64,000 nt of DNA from the NCBI GenBank assembly GCA_014529385.2, contig CM043959.1:55651253-55715252 (forward strand), read 5' to 3'. Below are positions 1 through 11,781 of the stretch, in pieces. The notes under the pieces were generated by a model. The model ran no database searches, was not told the DNA's origin, and worked only from the letters and a program-made list of their open reading frames with translations. The translations under genes and the position numbers were made by a program. Position 1 is the first letter of the stretch. Each line of letters opens with the position of its first letter. Origin of the DNA: Adiantum capillus-veneris (lineage: Eukaryota; Streptophyta; Polypodiopsida; Polypodiales; Pteridaceae).

Positions 1-1
1 A

Positions 2-581
2 GCACCAGATGAAGAATGCGAGGAGACAACTCATATACAAGAAGTCGAGGAGGTTGAAGACACAGTCGACCTTGAGGTTGAGGCAATTGAAGTACAAAGA
101 AGTAAGTGCTCTCTGTGAAAACCACAGAAATCAAACTTCCATTGGATGTCAGTAACTTCACTGAGAAGCATGCTCAGATGATGTTGCCTGCTGTGCCTGA
201 CTTCAGGATTGGAGACAGGACCTATATCTTCTTACATGATGTGCAAAGTGTCTTTTATTTAAGGGAGGATTTCTCCCTGGCTATTATTTCCAGAGTCCAC
301 GAGGAGAGGAGTGGATTTGTTTCAGAGGATAGTAGTGATGATGAGGCAATGGAAACATCTAGCAATCCAATGGAATGCCTTCGAAGATGCTTTGAGAAAG
401 CTGAAAAATACAAGGAGACACTACCTGATGAAGCCACCTTCCAAGCAATAAGACAAAGCCTAAGACCATCAACAAGTAACAAAGAAGTGGAGGATTGGTT
501 TAACCATTCAAGTCAAGGGTCAACTACATCTGTAGACCTGTGGCAAGAAAACCTCTTTCTGCAGGATGAGAGCTTCATGGT

Positions 582-634
<53 letters not shown>

Positions 635-1089
635 TGTCACTTCTGACATGATATGTGCAGTCTTGGATTGCTGACAAGGATGAATTCCTTCGGCGCCGGA
701 CTCGAGAGTATCGAGGAAGGGATGCGGCCCTAGCGCAGTACCTTCCAAAGCTTTGCGAGTCGCCGATAGTAGTTTTTCACAATTCCATGTCACAAGAGGG
801 TTCAATAGCAACTTACACATTCAAGACACTATCACGCTTCTTGGGTGGACCGGTGCTGCCCAAAAGTGCAGATAAAGTCATTCTTGTGGACAAAGTGTTT
901 GCTAGAGATTGTTTTGGTTACTGCCCGGGCTATACAGGTGGTCGGGCAGCGTATTACTACACCTACACAGCAATGGCACTAGCTCTTGGTAGACAAAACC
1001 CAGATGAACTTTTAGAGTATGGCAAATATCTCATGATTCGTTACAAGGGTGACGTGCCAAAAAACAAAATTGAACCTTCAAAATCTTGA
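2..1089 (+). CDS. Unknown protein gene, 3' part, at least two exons (partial at left edge)
   Basis: The reading frame before 579 (atg codon) continues in phase at 661 when a GT-AG intron of 81 bp (580-660) is removed. The intron is mostly a CT microsatellite that would serve as its polypyrimidine tract. The second exon runs to a TGA at 1087-1089. The protein has an acidic serine-rich stretch in the middle and a C-terminal part of about 140 residues (FRRRT-like basic start, then a Gly/Tyr-rich GYCPGYTGGRAAYYY segment). At the left edge, positions 2-101 carry an acidic Glu-rich frame that ends at a consensus GTAAGT donor at 102. The join to the downstream frame is uncertain (see findings). I do not recognise the family. 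It converges on the transposase-like gene 222 bp away and could be a companion ORF of the same element or an unrelated gene. I am fairly sure of the intron and end, and unsure of the function. Confidence 0.5.
583..631. repeat. (CT)n microsatellite inside intron 580-660
   Basis: An uninterrupted run of about 24 CT units directly follows the splice donor GTAACT and precedes the acceptor TGTGCAG at 654-660. Its position makes it the polypyrimidine tract of a very short intron. Confidence 0.9.
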
Positions 1090-1311
1090 TACACTTCAAG
1101 TAGCAATTGTATAAGATCATGTATTACATAAATTTTGTACAATGTCATCCACTCAGAGTATCTTTCTCCACTTGTGATTCACATACACCATTGTCTCTCT
1201 CCACCTTCGTTGACTTTCACGAGCTCCGGAGTTTTTGTATGCCATTGATCTTTTAACTTTTTGTTGTTGTAAATGTCTGATGGCTTGTGCTGTTGCTGAA
1301 TTTGCCAAGAC

Positions 1312-4003
1312 TTATTTTGCCTGCATTCGATGAATGATTCTACGATAGAACCATTCAAATAGTTCTCTCAAACTGTTAGCCTTGATTCGAGAGCCACCAT
1401 GTCGTGTGTGCTTGAAATAAGCATTTCTCGCCATGTAATGAGACTTTTCCATCCCTTGGGTATTCCATATTGCCGGGTTCCCATACTTTTTTATAAAATA
1501 TGGTAAATGATTGAAGATGATGTGCTGGATATGAAAACAGATTAGTTAGAATGTTTTACAGTCACATATTTGCACATAAGAGAGAAAGAAATACATGATA
1601 ATACCATGTAGTGAGTAATCTGGGTGTCTGTCCATGCTGTCTTGAATGATTTTTTCAGAAGGTTGAGATTTTCCTTGAACTTGTTCATATCACCTTGTGA
1701 CCAGTCATCTTTGTCGCACATCAAAAATAGGATGTCTATTGATCGCCAAACCTCAGCCTTCGCGTTACGAGTAGTTGGTTCGTGGTCTTTGACTGCAATA
1801 TGTAGCTTTTTCCAGCTCTGATACTCTACCTTGCTAACATAAGATGTGTTATATATTTTTCCATGTTTTGTTAGCTTCGGATCTCTTGTACCTTGGGGCT
1901 TAGATAAAAACCTCCGTGCCTTCACCCCACCGATGGATGGTTTGCATGGGACATCCTTCTCACCAGTTGATCTCTTTTCATCCCGCTGGATTTTCACATT
2001 GCCACCATGAAGCCCCATATCCGACAGTATCATTTCTAAGCACTGCAGGGCTACTTGTCGTTCTGCGGAGTTCTTAATCTTCCAATCAAACCCGATGTAT
2101 AAGTAGACCAATTTCTCCACAATTCTACAAAGGGCATGCATTGTACAAATGTGGACATTCACAAGTGGTATTTTCAAAACCTGTAGAAAAGCAGGATCCT
2201 CAATGTGACGTGTTGGAGCTTTTCTCCACCACTTTGGGTCCATGACCTTTGCAGGCTCCATGCAGAACAAACACGGCGACTTTGCCATTGCACCCATTCC
2301 ACAATTATACATGCACTTTAATGTTTTGAGGTCACCTGCAAGATGCCACTGAACTTGAAAGTCTCCCCTTCCATCTAGACGTAGTACCTCTCCCTGGTTA
2401 GTCTGTCGATCAATCACCTCCGGAATATTAGTTCGATGGAACACCCAATATAGAATCTCATGATCTTCTTTCTTTACCTGCAACACAAAATAAATGAGAC
2501 TTAAGTAGATGTGAACATTTGAGCTTACCTGAGAATCTCGCTTACCTCAAACGCACCAAGCCACCATATGTTAGATTCTGATTGAACACTAAAATATAAA
2601 GGATCATCAAAGGGACACTTTGAGAGGGCTCTATTCATTAAAGTAATAGTAACACGCTCTAGCTTTTTCTCTTTAACAAGCTCACACTCATCCAGTTTTA
2701 ACACAAAATGTAATACCCCTCGTGGCTCTTCAAATGTGATGTTGTAAAACTCCACCATTCTCTTCTGTAATATCCGCAGGTCCATAAAAATATTGTTGAA
2801 CTCATCATATGCCATGTTTGCTCCATGGCCACTGTAAGTTGCTTTAATATGAAAGGGCTGTCCAAGATAGTCTCCCTGTGCCTCGTTAAGCTGAAGCCTC
2901 TCTTTCCAAACACTTGAGGCTGATGGTAGAAGTTTGGATTTTATACCCTTCCTAACAAAGATGGATGAGACAGACTTTTGGATAGCCGAATATCCTCTTT
3001 TGCTTACACCAAGTGAATCAAGTGTGCCTTGTATCTCTTTTGCAGGCACTGAGTTCTCTGAAATAAAGCGGTCCACTACATTTCGTTGTAGGACCTTAAA
3101 CTTCTTGTCATGTACTATATCTGCTGCCAGGCTTCTACTTATAAGTGGCTTCAATCTCTTTCCTATATTGGCTTTGGGGTCAATGTTTTCCTTGTCAGGA
3201 TAGATTGAATCTCTACATGAAGACAATGCATAAGTAAATAACAGAAAATTTGCTTCACTAACACTATTTAGGCACATGAAAACAATGCATAACAAGAAAA
3301 AACAAAAAGATTACTTAACTAAGACAATGTAGCCAACCAAGAAGCATCACCTTAATGCTCGGATTCTTTTCTTGAGACCTCCTGATGCAACCTGCAATGT
3401 TTCAAGATTGCGCGATTTCTTCTTTCGGATACGACCACCCAAGATGGTGTCCTTCATTTGACAACTTCGCACCTTTCCTTTCAATTCTTGTACCTCTGTT
3501 TTATGTTGCAAAATGGTAACCTGATCTGTAGAATGTAAATGTGAAAGGCGAACAATCTCACATTGTTGAGCTTGGAGAATGCTCTTGTAAGTTTCAGCTT
3601 CTCTTGTAAGAGATTTACAATAAACCAGAAGGCCCTTTTCTCCATCACCAGCAAAGGTCAATAAGCTTGTAGGATTGACAAACGGTGGAGACGCATTAGT
3701 CATTGGATTCTTAGGGTAGAGAGAGCCTCTCGTCCAGATATCTATGTGTTTAGCTCCCTGAGCTCTGAGTGTGTCTATGGAAGCGGGAGGTATATGTGTG
3801 TTTGTTTTACTGCACTTAATCAATGGTTGGTACTCATTGTCCAAATCAATGTGAAGGTGATATTTGGCTCGTTTTTGGGTAACATTTGTGCCATTTGAGG
3901 AGTGCGCCATTAGCCAAATGTGCAGGTTTAATGAAAAGTGAATAGCGGCTGCGCCTTCGTCCCTCCATGTTAGCCTCATTCCCTCCATATTGACGAGGTT
4001 CAT
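1312..4003 (-). CDS. Intact four-exon DDE transposase-like protein, 801 aa, superfamily unknown
   Basis: Exons on the minus strand are 4003-3351, 3212-2546, 2477-1605 and 1524-1312. The introns (138, 68 and 80 bp) are all GT-AG and phase-compatible, and the total is 2406 nt, exactly 802 codons including the TAA stop. The ATG at 4003 is directly preceded by an in-frame TGA. Residues about 130-185 look coiled-coil. Candidate catalytic residues are D392 in LKLDECEL, D489 in HLAGDLKTLK and E757 in GMEKSHYMARNAYFKHT. A likely zinc-binding cluster follows the second Asp (C495, C499, C509, C512), and HICTMHALC lies further on. The order D, D, Cys cluster, long insertion, E resembles RNase H-fold transposases with a large insertion before the Glu, such as hAT or Transib/RAG-like enzymes, but I cannot assign a superfamily. 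No stop or frameshift is seen, unlike nearly every other coding region here. A domesticated host gene is the main alternative. Confidence 0.7.
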
Positions 4004-4297
4004 TCAATGCAACTGAAAAGAGGATTATCCCTCAATCACTACGAACGAATGTTCAGAAGAGTAAGGAATCTACTTAAAGTACACTTTTTGAACTTTTACT
4101 ATGAAAGACCCAGCTCTTTTATTTGCCATTTTTTCTAGAGAGAGAGTGCAAAAAATACATTTTCTTAGAAGGCCCTCCAAATGACCTCCGAAATTCCCTA
4201 ATGTCCCCTCGGTCTCATTTGCTGAATTCGAGACACAATCTACTGAAGAGCCGAGTGGGGGAGAAGATTTTCAGGTCCAAATCACAGAGGAAGGCAC

Positions 4298-5235
4298 GTG
4301 CCAATGGTCCAGCTGTCAAAGGCTAAAGAAGATGCACTGAAGGAGAAGATTGCCTTAGAGGTAGATGAGCAGTGGAAGGTAGCTATGGATTGTGAGTTGA
4401 GAGTTTTACACTCTGTAAACGTCACACATCTCACTCCCAGTCAAATCAATGCTCAATGGCACCAACAATCCCTGCCATATCCTCTCATCAAGGTAAAGGA
4501 AAGATTATATAAGGATATGCAAGAAGATGGCGTAGATCAAGACCACCCGAAGTGGAGACTAAGCTGACTAAACAAGAATCCAAGATATTTTTTCTAGTTC
4601 ACAAGGGCACCTGCAGCCATACAGAAAGATCCCACATTTTGTCCAGTACCGCGAGTAAGGACGTGGCAAGCACACGAAGCACTGCAGAAGAAGAGGCCAA
4701 CATGGCTAAATTTTCCCATGCTGCCAGCTCCAGAGAGAGGCCAAGCAACAAAAGAATACATGGTGAAAACCCTAACGGGCACCATGACATTCTTCAAAAG
4801 TTTTCCAGATCTCTCCTGTGCCATGTTATATAAAATCTGCCGGATGCTACTCACATGCATACATGTCTTCAATGATCCTGATCAGACAGGAGCCCCATGG
4901 CTCTCATTTTGGAAGGAAACAAAGGCCTCTGCTATGATCTAAGTGGGCAACCCTCAGAGGAAGTTCTTCATGGATTTTATGCCCGATGCATGTTTCTGCC
5001 CTCGCACAATATGCTAACTTTTGAGGAGGCATTTTACACTGGCTTCTTCACTGGCGAACGAAGATACCTCACAGCAAGATTTGTAGGATACTCGGTAGTG
5101 AAACTAAAAAATAGAGTCACCATGCAATTTTTGCAAGTGCCAGACAAAGAACACAAAATCAGATACGAAAAGGCACTGGAATCACTGAAGGACCACCTCG
5201 CCTGCCGTCAACCCGAAGATTACTTCAGCCCATAA
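4298..5235 (+). pseudogene. Unknown ORF with one intron and one frameshift
   Basis: The frame at 4298-4492 (a Lys/Glu-rich stretch) joins in phase with 4598-4942 if a GT-AG intron of 105 bp (donor AAG/GTAAAG at 4493, acceptor TTTTTTCTAG at 4597) is removed. The homogeneous-looking protein then continues, one frame over, from about 4897 to a TAA after PEDYFSP at 5235, so there is one frameshift near 4920 or a further intron I cannot place. The C-terminal 110 residues are rich in aromatic residues (GFYARCMFLP, AFYTGFFTGERRY). I do not recognise the family. It diverges from the transposase-like gene and may belong to the same mobile unit, which is speculation. It is followed by a purine-rich tract, GAGGAGGGAGGGAATG at about 5261-5276. 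Confidence 0.4.
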
Positions 5236-8200
5236 AGCTGTGTCAAGGGACGACACAGGCGAGGAGGGAGGGAATGTTAGCAGCCCAGGTGATTCACTCT
5301 ATATACAAAACGGGACGCCACCTGCGAGCGGACAACTTGGATAAAACCCCTATATACGACTCATACTAGGAAATATGACCCCCCTTTCTACGCTTATATG
5401 ACAATCAATGAAGAAAACTATCATACCCCTATTTTACATATAAAATTTAGGTCTCACATCATCTAACTAAGTAAAACTAGTCAAAGAGTGTGTAGCATAG
5501 TGACTGGCAACGTACTAAGGAACCACTTCTTTTGATAACTAGGTACCCTCAATGTGTCTTAGTTTGACTTTCAAACTATGTGCCTGGTCAACCTACACTT
5601 TGGCTGCTTGTCCAATTCTAACCCATCTAAATTACTCAAAAAACATGGTTGTAAAGTTGTGTTAGGCTCTTCGTGTAAATTTGCATCTATACAAACTCTT
5701 TATAGCTTTCATCCCTCAAAAAATGTACTATAATCACAAAACAAGCAATTGATACAAAGCGTTGTTAGTTTTTGCATGTATTTTTGTAGCTATTGACTCA
5801 CAAGTTTGAGGTTAGAATCTTTTGGGAAGCCATGATTTTGAAACACAAAAACTTCCTCTCATTCTCTCCTTTTCTCACCCCCCCCCAAAACAAATATGAT
5901 ACCCCCCTCCCTTATTTTTAAGCTTGGGAGATAGATTATTGGGGGCCTGCCCCTAGCTTATACGCTTATGTAACTTGTAAAACCCCCCCCCTCCCTTGCA
6001 CTTGCGTGGTGTGGTAAGTTTTCCGTAGTGAATCCCCCAGGGTTAGCAACAAGCTAACGCGGACACCATTTTTCGGAGTTCTCCTTGTAAAAACAATTAT
6101 TATCTTGATAAATCGGGAATATTGTAACTCCTATTTTCTTGGTAAACTTTGTAATTAATGAGCTAGGGCTACAAGCTTCCAGATTGTATCAGCCATTCAA
6201 TTTCCAGCTTTGGTAGAACTCTAGATTATTACTTTTGACCACCCAAAAACCTTGGCTAAGGTAGAAAAGCCAATTTTTGTAAGTTTTTTATAAGTTTTTT
6301 GGATAAGAATTACACAGTGTGAGCTAACAACACTCACTTCTCTCCTTCTCGCGCTTCCTACTCCCTCTCCGGTTGTCACATTGCAAATGCGTTTGTTGCA
6401 TTGTAACCGCAGGTAAGAGCTCTACGCATTGACGTAAGCCATTCACAGTATTTCGTAGCTTTTGGCGTCGCCAACCCGCGGCCATAACTAGGAATTTACA
6501 CTTTTAAAACGAAAACTAAGCATAGGCGGGGCGGGGTATTGGGGCATCATTGCTAAGCATTTAGATGCATTCTGGGTCTAAAAACGACTAGGTCAAAAAT
6601 CCACTGCTGTTAATAATCGTGATTTTGGAACTTGACCTAAAGTGGGGTTCGAGGCCATAGGCATGTGTGCTTAGGTCTTATAAACTTGTCCTAGACGTTT
6701 TATTACATTTGGATGTCATTTGATGCTGTAACGGATGTGATTTGCTTGCCAATGAGCGATTGGCTTTTGGTGATTTCAGTCACTTGAGTGTAGCCTGAGT
6801 TAGATGCGAGTTGTTAGTTGTTTTCCGAGAGATTGAAAACCTCTTGTAGCCTCTATGCACTAGTTGAGTCAGCTTCGTCCCATGGTTTGACAAATTAATC
6901 GTGGTTCTCGCTAATACTACAATAAGATAGGATGGTCAGGTTAGACATGCGTCCCACAGCTCACTTCTCTTTGTACGGGCAAGCATTGCTAATGAAATCT
7001 CTTGTGTTGCGTCTTCATACTCTTGGCATCATGTACATGCTCAATGTGCTCACTGCTATGTTTGAGTGTGTGTGTGGGATGCAATCAGCATTTTTAGCTC
7101 TAGGTTGCCTAGTGTGTTTATTTGCTCATTTTGAGTTGTTATTGGTGTTTTAAGTGAAACTAAGCATGGACAGGTAAGTAGGCTTTAGGAGGAGCCAAAC
7201 GACCCCTCATTTTTTATGAAGGTAAGAGGTGGAAACAATTGTGGTTCATCACCTACCCAACGGTGACTTTTGCACGTTTTGTTGTTGGAAACCTATCGCT
7301 TATAGCCTAGAGAGCCTTAATCTCAAGTTTCATGCTATTTGGAGCTCATTTGATACCTCTACAAACATTAGAGTGTCTTCTCTGATTACACCATCTCTAC
7401 AATATATGCTCTCACAACCAGGCACTCCGTGTGTTCTCGGCTACACGAATTCCACTTCGACACCACGTCAGCTACCATCAAGATTACAACATATATTGTA
7501 GCTACATGGCTTTTCAAGAATAGATATGCTCATTCTAAATGAGCATCTTTGTATTTGACATGCATAAAACATATCAAATATCAATTTCATTTTGAAAAGT
7601 CTACAAAAAAAATAATGATAGTTTTTTAAAATAACATGTCATACCTTACCTCCATAATTTGAAGCACAAAAGAACAATAGTTGATTTTAATTACAAATAA
7701 AGCTAAAATTAAAGATGAATTTTATATACAAATCATGAGGGTTTATTGTGCCATATTTGCATTTTAAAAGAGGACTACAAAAATATATATGTCTATCTTA
7801 GTCCTCTTCCTTGTCCTCGTCATCTTCGTCTAGAGGTACATAAGTTTGATTGCTCTAACTCTACAAAAACCAAAACCAAATTAGATAAATCAATAACCCA
7901 AAACAATTAATGAAATACTCATTGATTACACTTACCACTTGTAGAGATCCGATTGTTGAGTCAAATTGCTTGTGAGAGATATGATGGATTTCCAACAACT
8001 ATCGCCATGTATCAAACTCTGTGTGTCTCTCTTGATATTTGACCGAATTTATCTTTGGGAGGATAGCGGTGAAAGGGGGAATGCAAACACTCCCAAAAAC
8101 ACTCATAGATTGCCTCTCTATACACCATGATGATCACAACACCCTTATCCACTCATTAACACCTCAAAAACAACACAATTTTTACAACACACTATTTATA

Positions 8201-8293
8201 TTGCTTATCAACAAGCCTACACACACTTTAGAGAATCCAAAACCCACACAAAACCCACACCGCTTCAATTGCATACACCACCACCGTACAAAG

Positions 8294-8295
<2 letters not shown>
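5236..8295. other. AT-rich gene-less DNA
   Basis: I see no convincing coding region. Open frames such as 6932-7153, 7229-7501 and 8039-8347 show no domain and no codon structure. There are several C-runs (about 5878-5886 and 5984-5992) and poly-T/poly-A tracts. A purine-rich stretch near 5261-5276 could be a decayed polypurine tract, but no LTR pair could be matched to it. Confidence 0.5.

Positions 8296-8326
<31 letters not shown>
8296..8326. repeat. (CT)n microsatellite
   Basis: About 15 uninterrupted CT units lie 33 bp left of a much longer CA microsatellite. Open frames over this stretch are artefacts of the repeats. Confidence 0.95.
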
Positions 8327-8330
<4 letters not shown>

Positions 8331-8356
8331 ACCACACAAAAGAATGACCCGGGTAT

Positions 8357-8358
<2 letters not shown>

Positions 8359-8449
<91 letters not shown>
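8359..8449. repeat. (CA)45 microsatellite
   Basis: 91 bp of perfect CA dinucleotide repeat. A perfect run this long is expected to be highly length-variable and is prone to assembly and sequencing error. Confidence 0.97.
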
Positions 8450-8452
<3 letters not shown>

Positions 8453-10389
8453 CATCCACAACTAAAGAGAAAGCAATAAAGAGTAGAAGGGGGATCGAAA
8501 ATCAGCAGCAAAAAGTGGGAAGGACTAGCTTGATTCTTCCAAAGTTGGAGTACAGCATGCTCCACGGAGTTCTCCACCAATGACTCATGCACCTTCTTGC
8601 CTCATCTCTCCAAAATCTTGTTGCAAAAAACTCTCAAATCTGCAAAAATGTGTCCTATGTTAGGGCGCTCTACTGTACGCTCAAGTAGCTTCTAAGCTCA
8701 AAATTGTAATCATTGTATCTAATGATTGGGTAATCCTTTTTCAATTCCAAAAAGTGCATTGTGTCCCTCTTTCTTTGCTGTTTTAATCAAGTATAAGCAT
8801 TGTGTTCCTCTTCCTTTTCTCTTTTTATCAAGTATAAGCATTGAAAATTTTATTATGGTTTATGATTACATGTCTGTGAGTTTAATCTTAAGATTTGAGT
8901 GCTTAAATCACTATTTTTTGATATTTTGACCATAGGAGAGTGTTATTACACCATAGGGTAACTTCAAAAGCGGTGAGAAAGAACATAGGTACATTTTTTG
9001 ATCATTGAGTGGTCGTTTTCGTGTTGAGTTGATGCGTTTTCTTTCTACACTCACTTCTTGAGGATTGACAACCTCAATGAGTCTCCAGATCCCATTCAAG
9101 TCACTTCCGTGAGTATTGACATTGATGCTAGTGCCCGATAGCTATGCTATAGACGTCTGTCATGGTGACCCACTAGCACCATTTGATCACTGACACATAA
9201 ACAATTGAAGCCTAATGGGGCCACTTTAAAGCGTGCTACACATGCGATTGTTTACTGTCAAGACAACCTATCAAAGGGAGAAGTTGCATCATAGCCTTTA
9301 AAGGAAAGTCAATATGCACGTGTGTTTTGGGAGATCAAAAGTAGAAGATGTAAATAGGGAGGTTAAATCAAATTGTGCCATGATTGTGAAGTCCTACAAT
9401 TTGCATGCTTTTTGTGGTCGCAATTGACAAGATCCAATTTTCATTGCCACAAGACCATTGGTATGCTTTTGTGATGCATGCATTGATATGCTAAGTCAAG
9501 GAACACTCTATAACTAAGTCACTCATTCTTTGAGTTATTTTCAATCTCTATGCAGGTACATATTTCACTATGTGTCTTTGGTATCGTGTTGGTCATCTCA
9601 TGTCAAGCTAGGATAGAGAGTTTGGGGAGAAAATTGTTTCTAGCAGACTGTAGCTACATGGTGGATGGTTGTTTCTTCTCCACGGAGATTGATGGTTTTA
9701 TTGCTAGATATTTTATTTATGTATCTTATGTTCATGGTGGCCATGACATGGAAATGGGATTTTGGTGATTGTGTAGTATGATATGCATGACACATTAGCA
9801 CTTGGGATGTAGTTTGGTATTGAGTATTCTTGAGTTGATCTGGTAGGTTTCTCTCTCTATACATTGCATTTTCATGTTTTTGTTTGTATGTTTTAAGTTC
9901 ATGGTAACCACATGATGTGGACATGGAATTTTAGTAATCATCTGTCTAGATTACGTGATTGGAGGTTTACTATGTAGTATGATATGCACGTCACAATGCC
10001 ACTTGGAAGCTAGTTTGATTTTGGGCCAACTTATTAGGTTACTTTGACACTAAGTGTGATGCTTGGCATTCTTCACAATTGGATATTCACTCAAAACTAA
10101 TTACAAATGGTGTTTTTTTAAAGCTACCTTTCAATCTAATAAAAGAGTGCTTAAGTTTACATTCTCTCAAGCATAGACTTGCAACGGCATGTCACAGATA
10201 ATTGTTTGGTGATTGAAGGAATGCACTATCTAGTATAGGCTTTTCTCATGTCACAATGATATTCTAAGAAATCATTAGTGCAAAAGCTCAAATGAAAAAT
10301 CAATTGCAAAAGCTCAAAAATAGAATCACGCAAATATAAACTTTCCCCTTGTAACTCTGTCACAATGTATTTTCAAAATCATCACTAAA
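8450..10389. other. Gene-less AT-rich DNA with two local duplications
   Basis: No gene is seen. Positions 8756-8797 and 8798-8839 are imperfect tandem copies of a 42-bp unit (GCATTGTGT...ATCAAGTATAA). A more diverged duplication pairs about 9730-9825 with 9900-10020: GTTCATGG, GTAGTATGATATGCA and CACTTGG occur in the same order in both. The source of these sequences is not recognisable. Confidence 0.5.
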
Positions 10390-10422
10390 TCCCTAATGGC
10401 TTTTGGATCATCCAACTAGGAG

Positions 10423-11392
10423 ATGTTCTTTTTTTTGGTTGACACTGAATGGGGTATGAAAACACTCATAAATATAAATGTTGATAATAATCATCACCTG
10501 AGACAAGACTTGTGGAAATGGTTATCCTCTTTGGACTTGAGTGAAGGTAATATTGTTGTAGGTGATTTCAATATGGTATGCAATAGATCCAACACTACTT
10601 CTCATGCCACTATAATGTCTAATTTAGAAGCTCAATCTTGGGATCTCATGATGACTGATGGGAAATGGATAGATGCCTAGCTCATGAATACTCATTCACT
10701 CTCTATCCCATTTGTTTTCCTGGTCCATGCTGGATAGAATCTATTTTTTGGGATATGATTGGTTAACTACTTTTGCTCAAATGCATATTGATGTTCAATT
10801 GTCTCTATCTGATCACATCCCCTTGTCTTTATGTTTGACTAATGTTGATGTTCAGGCTTTTAATCAAGTGAGTACCAGTAGGCCATTGATGGTAAATAAT
10901 ACTCTGCTGCATAATGATATATTTCAACATGCAATTTATAATGTTTTAGCTGACTTGCTGACTCATTTTGCGTTAAATATGTCTGTGAAAACATGGTTGT
11001 ATTTTTTCTCTAAAATGAAACACTATATTAGAGAAATTGGTAAGCATGCAGCCAGAGGGAAAAAACAAGAGGTGATGCAAGCTAAGAAATTTGTAGTGCA
11101 GAATATGGAAAAGGATGTATCTTTGCTGAGGGAAACAGATATTGAGGGCCTTAAATTAGCGAGTTAGGTTCTTAAGAGATATAAATTAGAGGTGGATAGC
11201 AAAGCAAGACCCCTATGTAGACAACAAGAGCTTAGAGGTGTGCACTGTTCCTCCAAATTCTTTTTCAAAAAGCTACAATCTAAGCATACTAGGGAATGCA
11301 TACACAAGATTGTTGAAAAGGATGGCCACACCATCTCTGAACCTCAGGCAGTCATGCAAGAATGCAAAGAACACTTTGAACATTCTGAATAA
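10423..11392 (+). pseudogene. LINE apurinic-like endonuclease C-terminal part and linker
   Basis: The frame at 10423-10680 carries a VVGDFNMV motif (the conserved Asp/Asn of exonuclease-endonuclease-phosphatase folds). The next frame, 10712-11167, carries WSMLDRIYFLG and LSLSDHIPLSL, the end of the endonuclease domain with its conserved Asp-His. A further segment at 11192-11392 continues the linker to the RT. The first ORF ends in a stop before the conserved Trp-Ser segment. The N-terminal half of the endonuclease is missing or unrecognisable, so the enzyme would be inactive. Confidence 0.75.
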
Positions 11393-11416
11393 ATAGGTGG
11401 ATATGTCTTTTGAGAG

Positions 11417-11773
11417 CAGGGATTTAATATTTAACTGACCACGTGATATCTCTTGTGATCACAATGTTTATTTTCACGTTCACATAATCACACTTAACGT
11501 GGTCACAAAAAAGCCGATAAGTGGTGATGTGGAAACCCACGAAAACCTTGTTGGGGTATGTGTTTTTCTTGATGGGCCCATCGAGAAACTGTAAGAACGC
11601 TAAATTGAGCCCACTAAGAAATGAAAAAAACCCAGTGGGAGTATTGAATTGGACAATTTCTATACGTTGAAGGAAAGTCACATGAATATTTAACGTGATC
11701 ACATATTCTAAATGTGATCACTCAATGTTATTAATGTGATCACGCATTTGTGATCATGTTAATGAAATCCTTG
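11417..11773. mobile_element. hAT-like MITE, 357 bp, with GTGATCAC subterminal repeats
   Basis: The element begins CAGGGATTTAATATTTAAC and ends in a sequence whose complement starts CAAGGATTTCATTAACATG. It is flanked by a perfect 8-bp duplication TTTGAGAG (11409-11416 and 11774-11781) inside LINE copy 1. An 8-bp target site with CAGGG-type ends is the hallmark of hAT elements. Copies or near-copies of GTGATCAC occur near both ends (about 11454, 11497, 11693, 11713, 11737, 11750), as expected for subterminal transposase-binding motifs. There is no coding capacity. Confidence 0.85.
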
Positions 11774-11781
11774 TTTGAGAG

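Noticed and set aside
6932..7153. Hydrophobic 73-codon ORF as a small membrane protein
   Set aside because: Isolated, T-rich sequence with no supporting context; the hydrophobicity follows from composition.
8182..8461. Three overlapping minus-strand ORFs rich in Val-Cys and Arg-Glu repeats
   Set aside because: They are translations of the CA and CT microsatellites, present in every frame.
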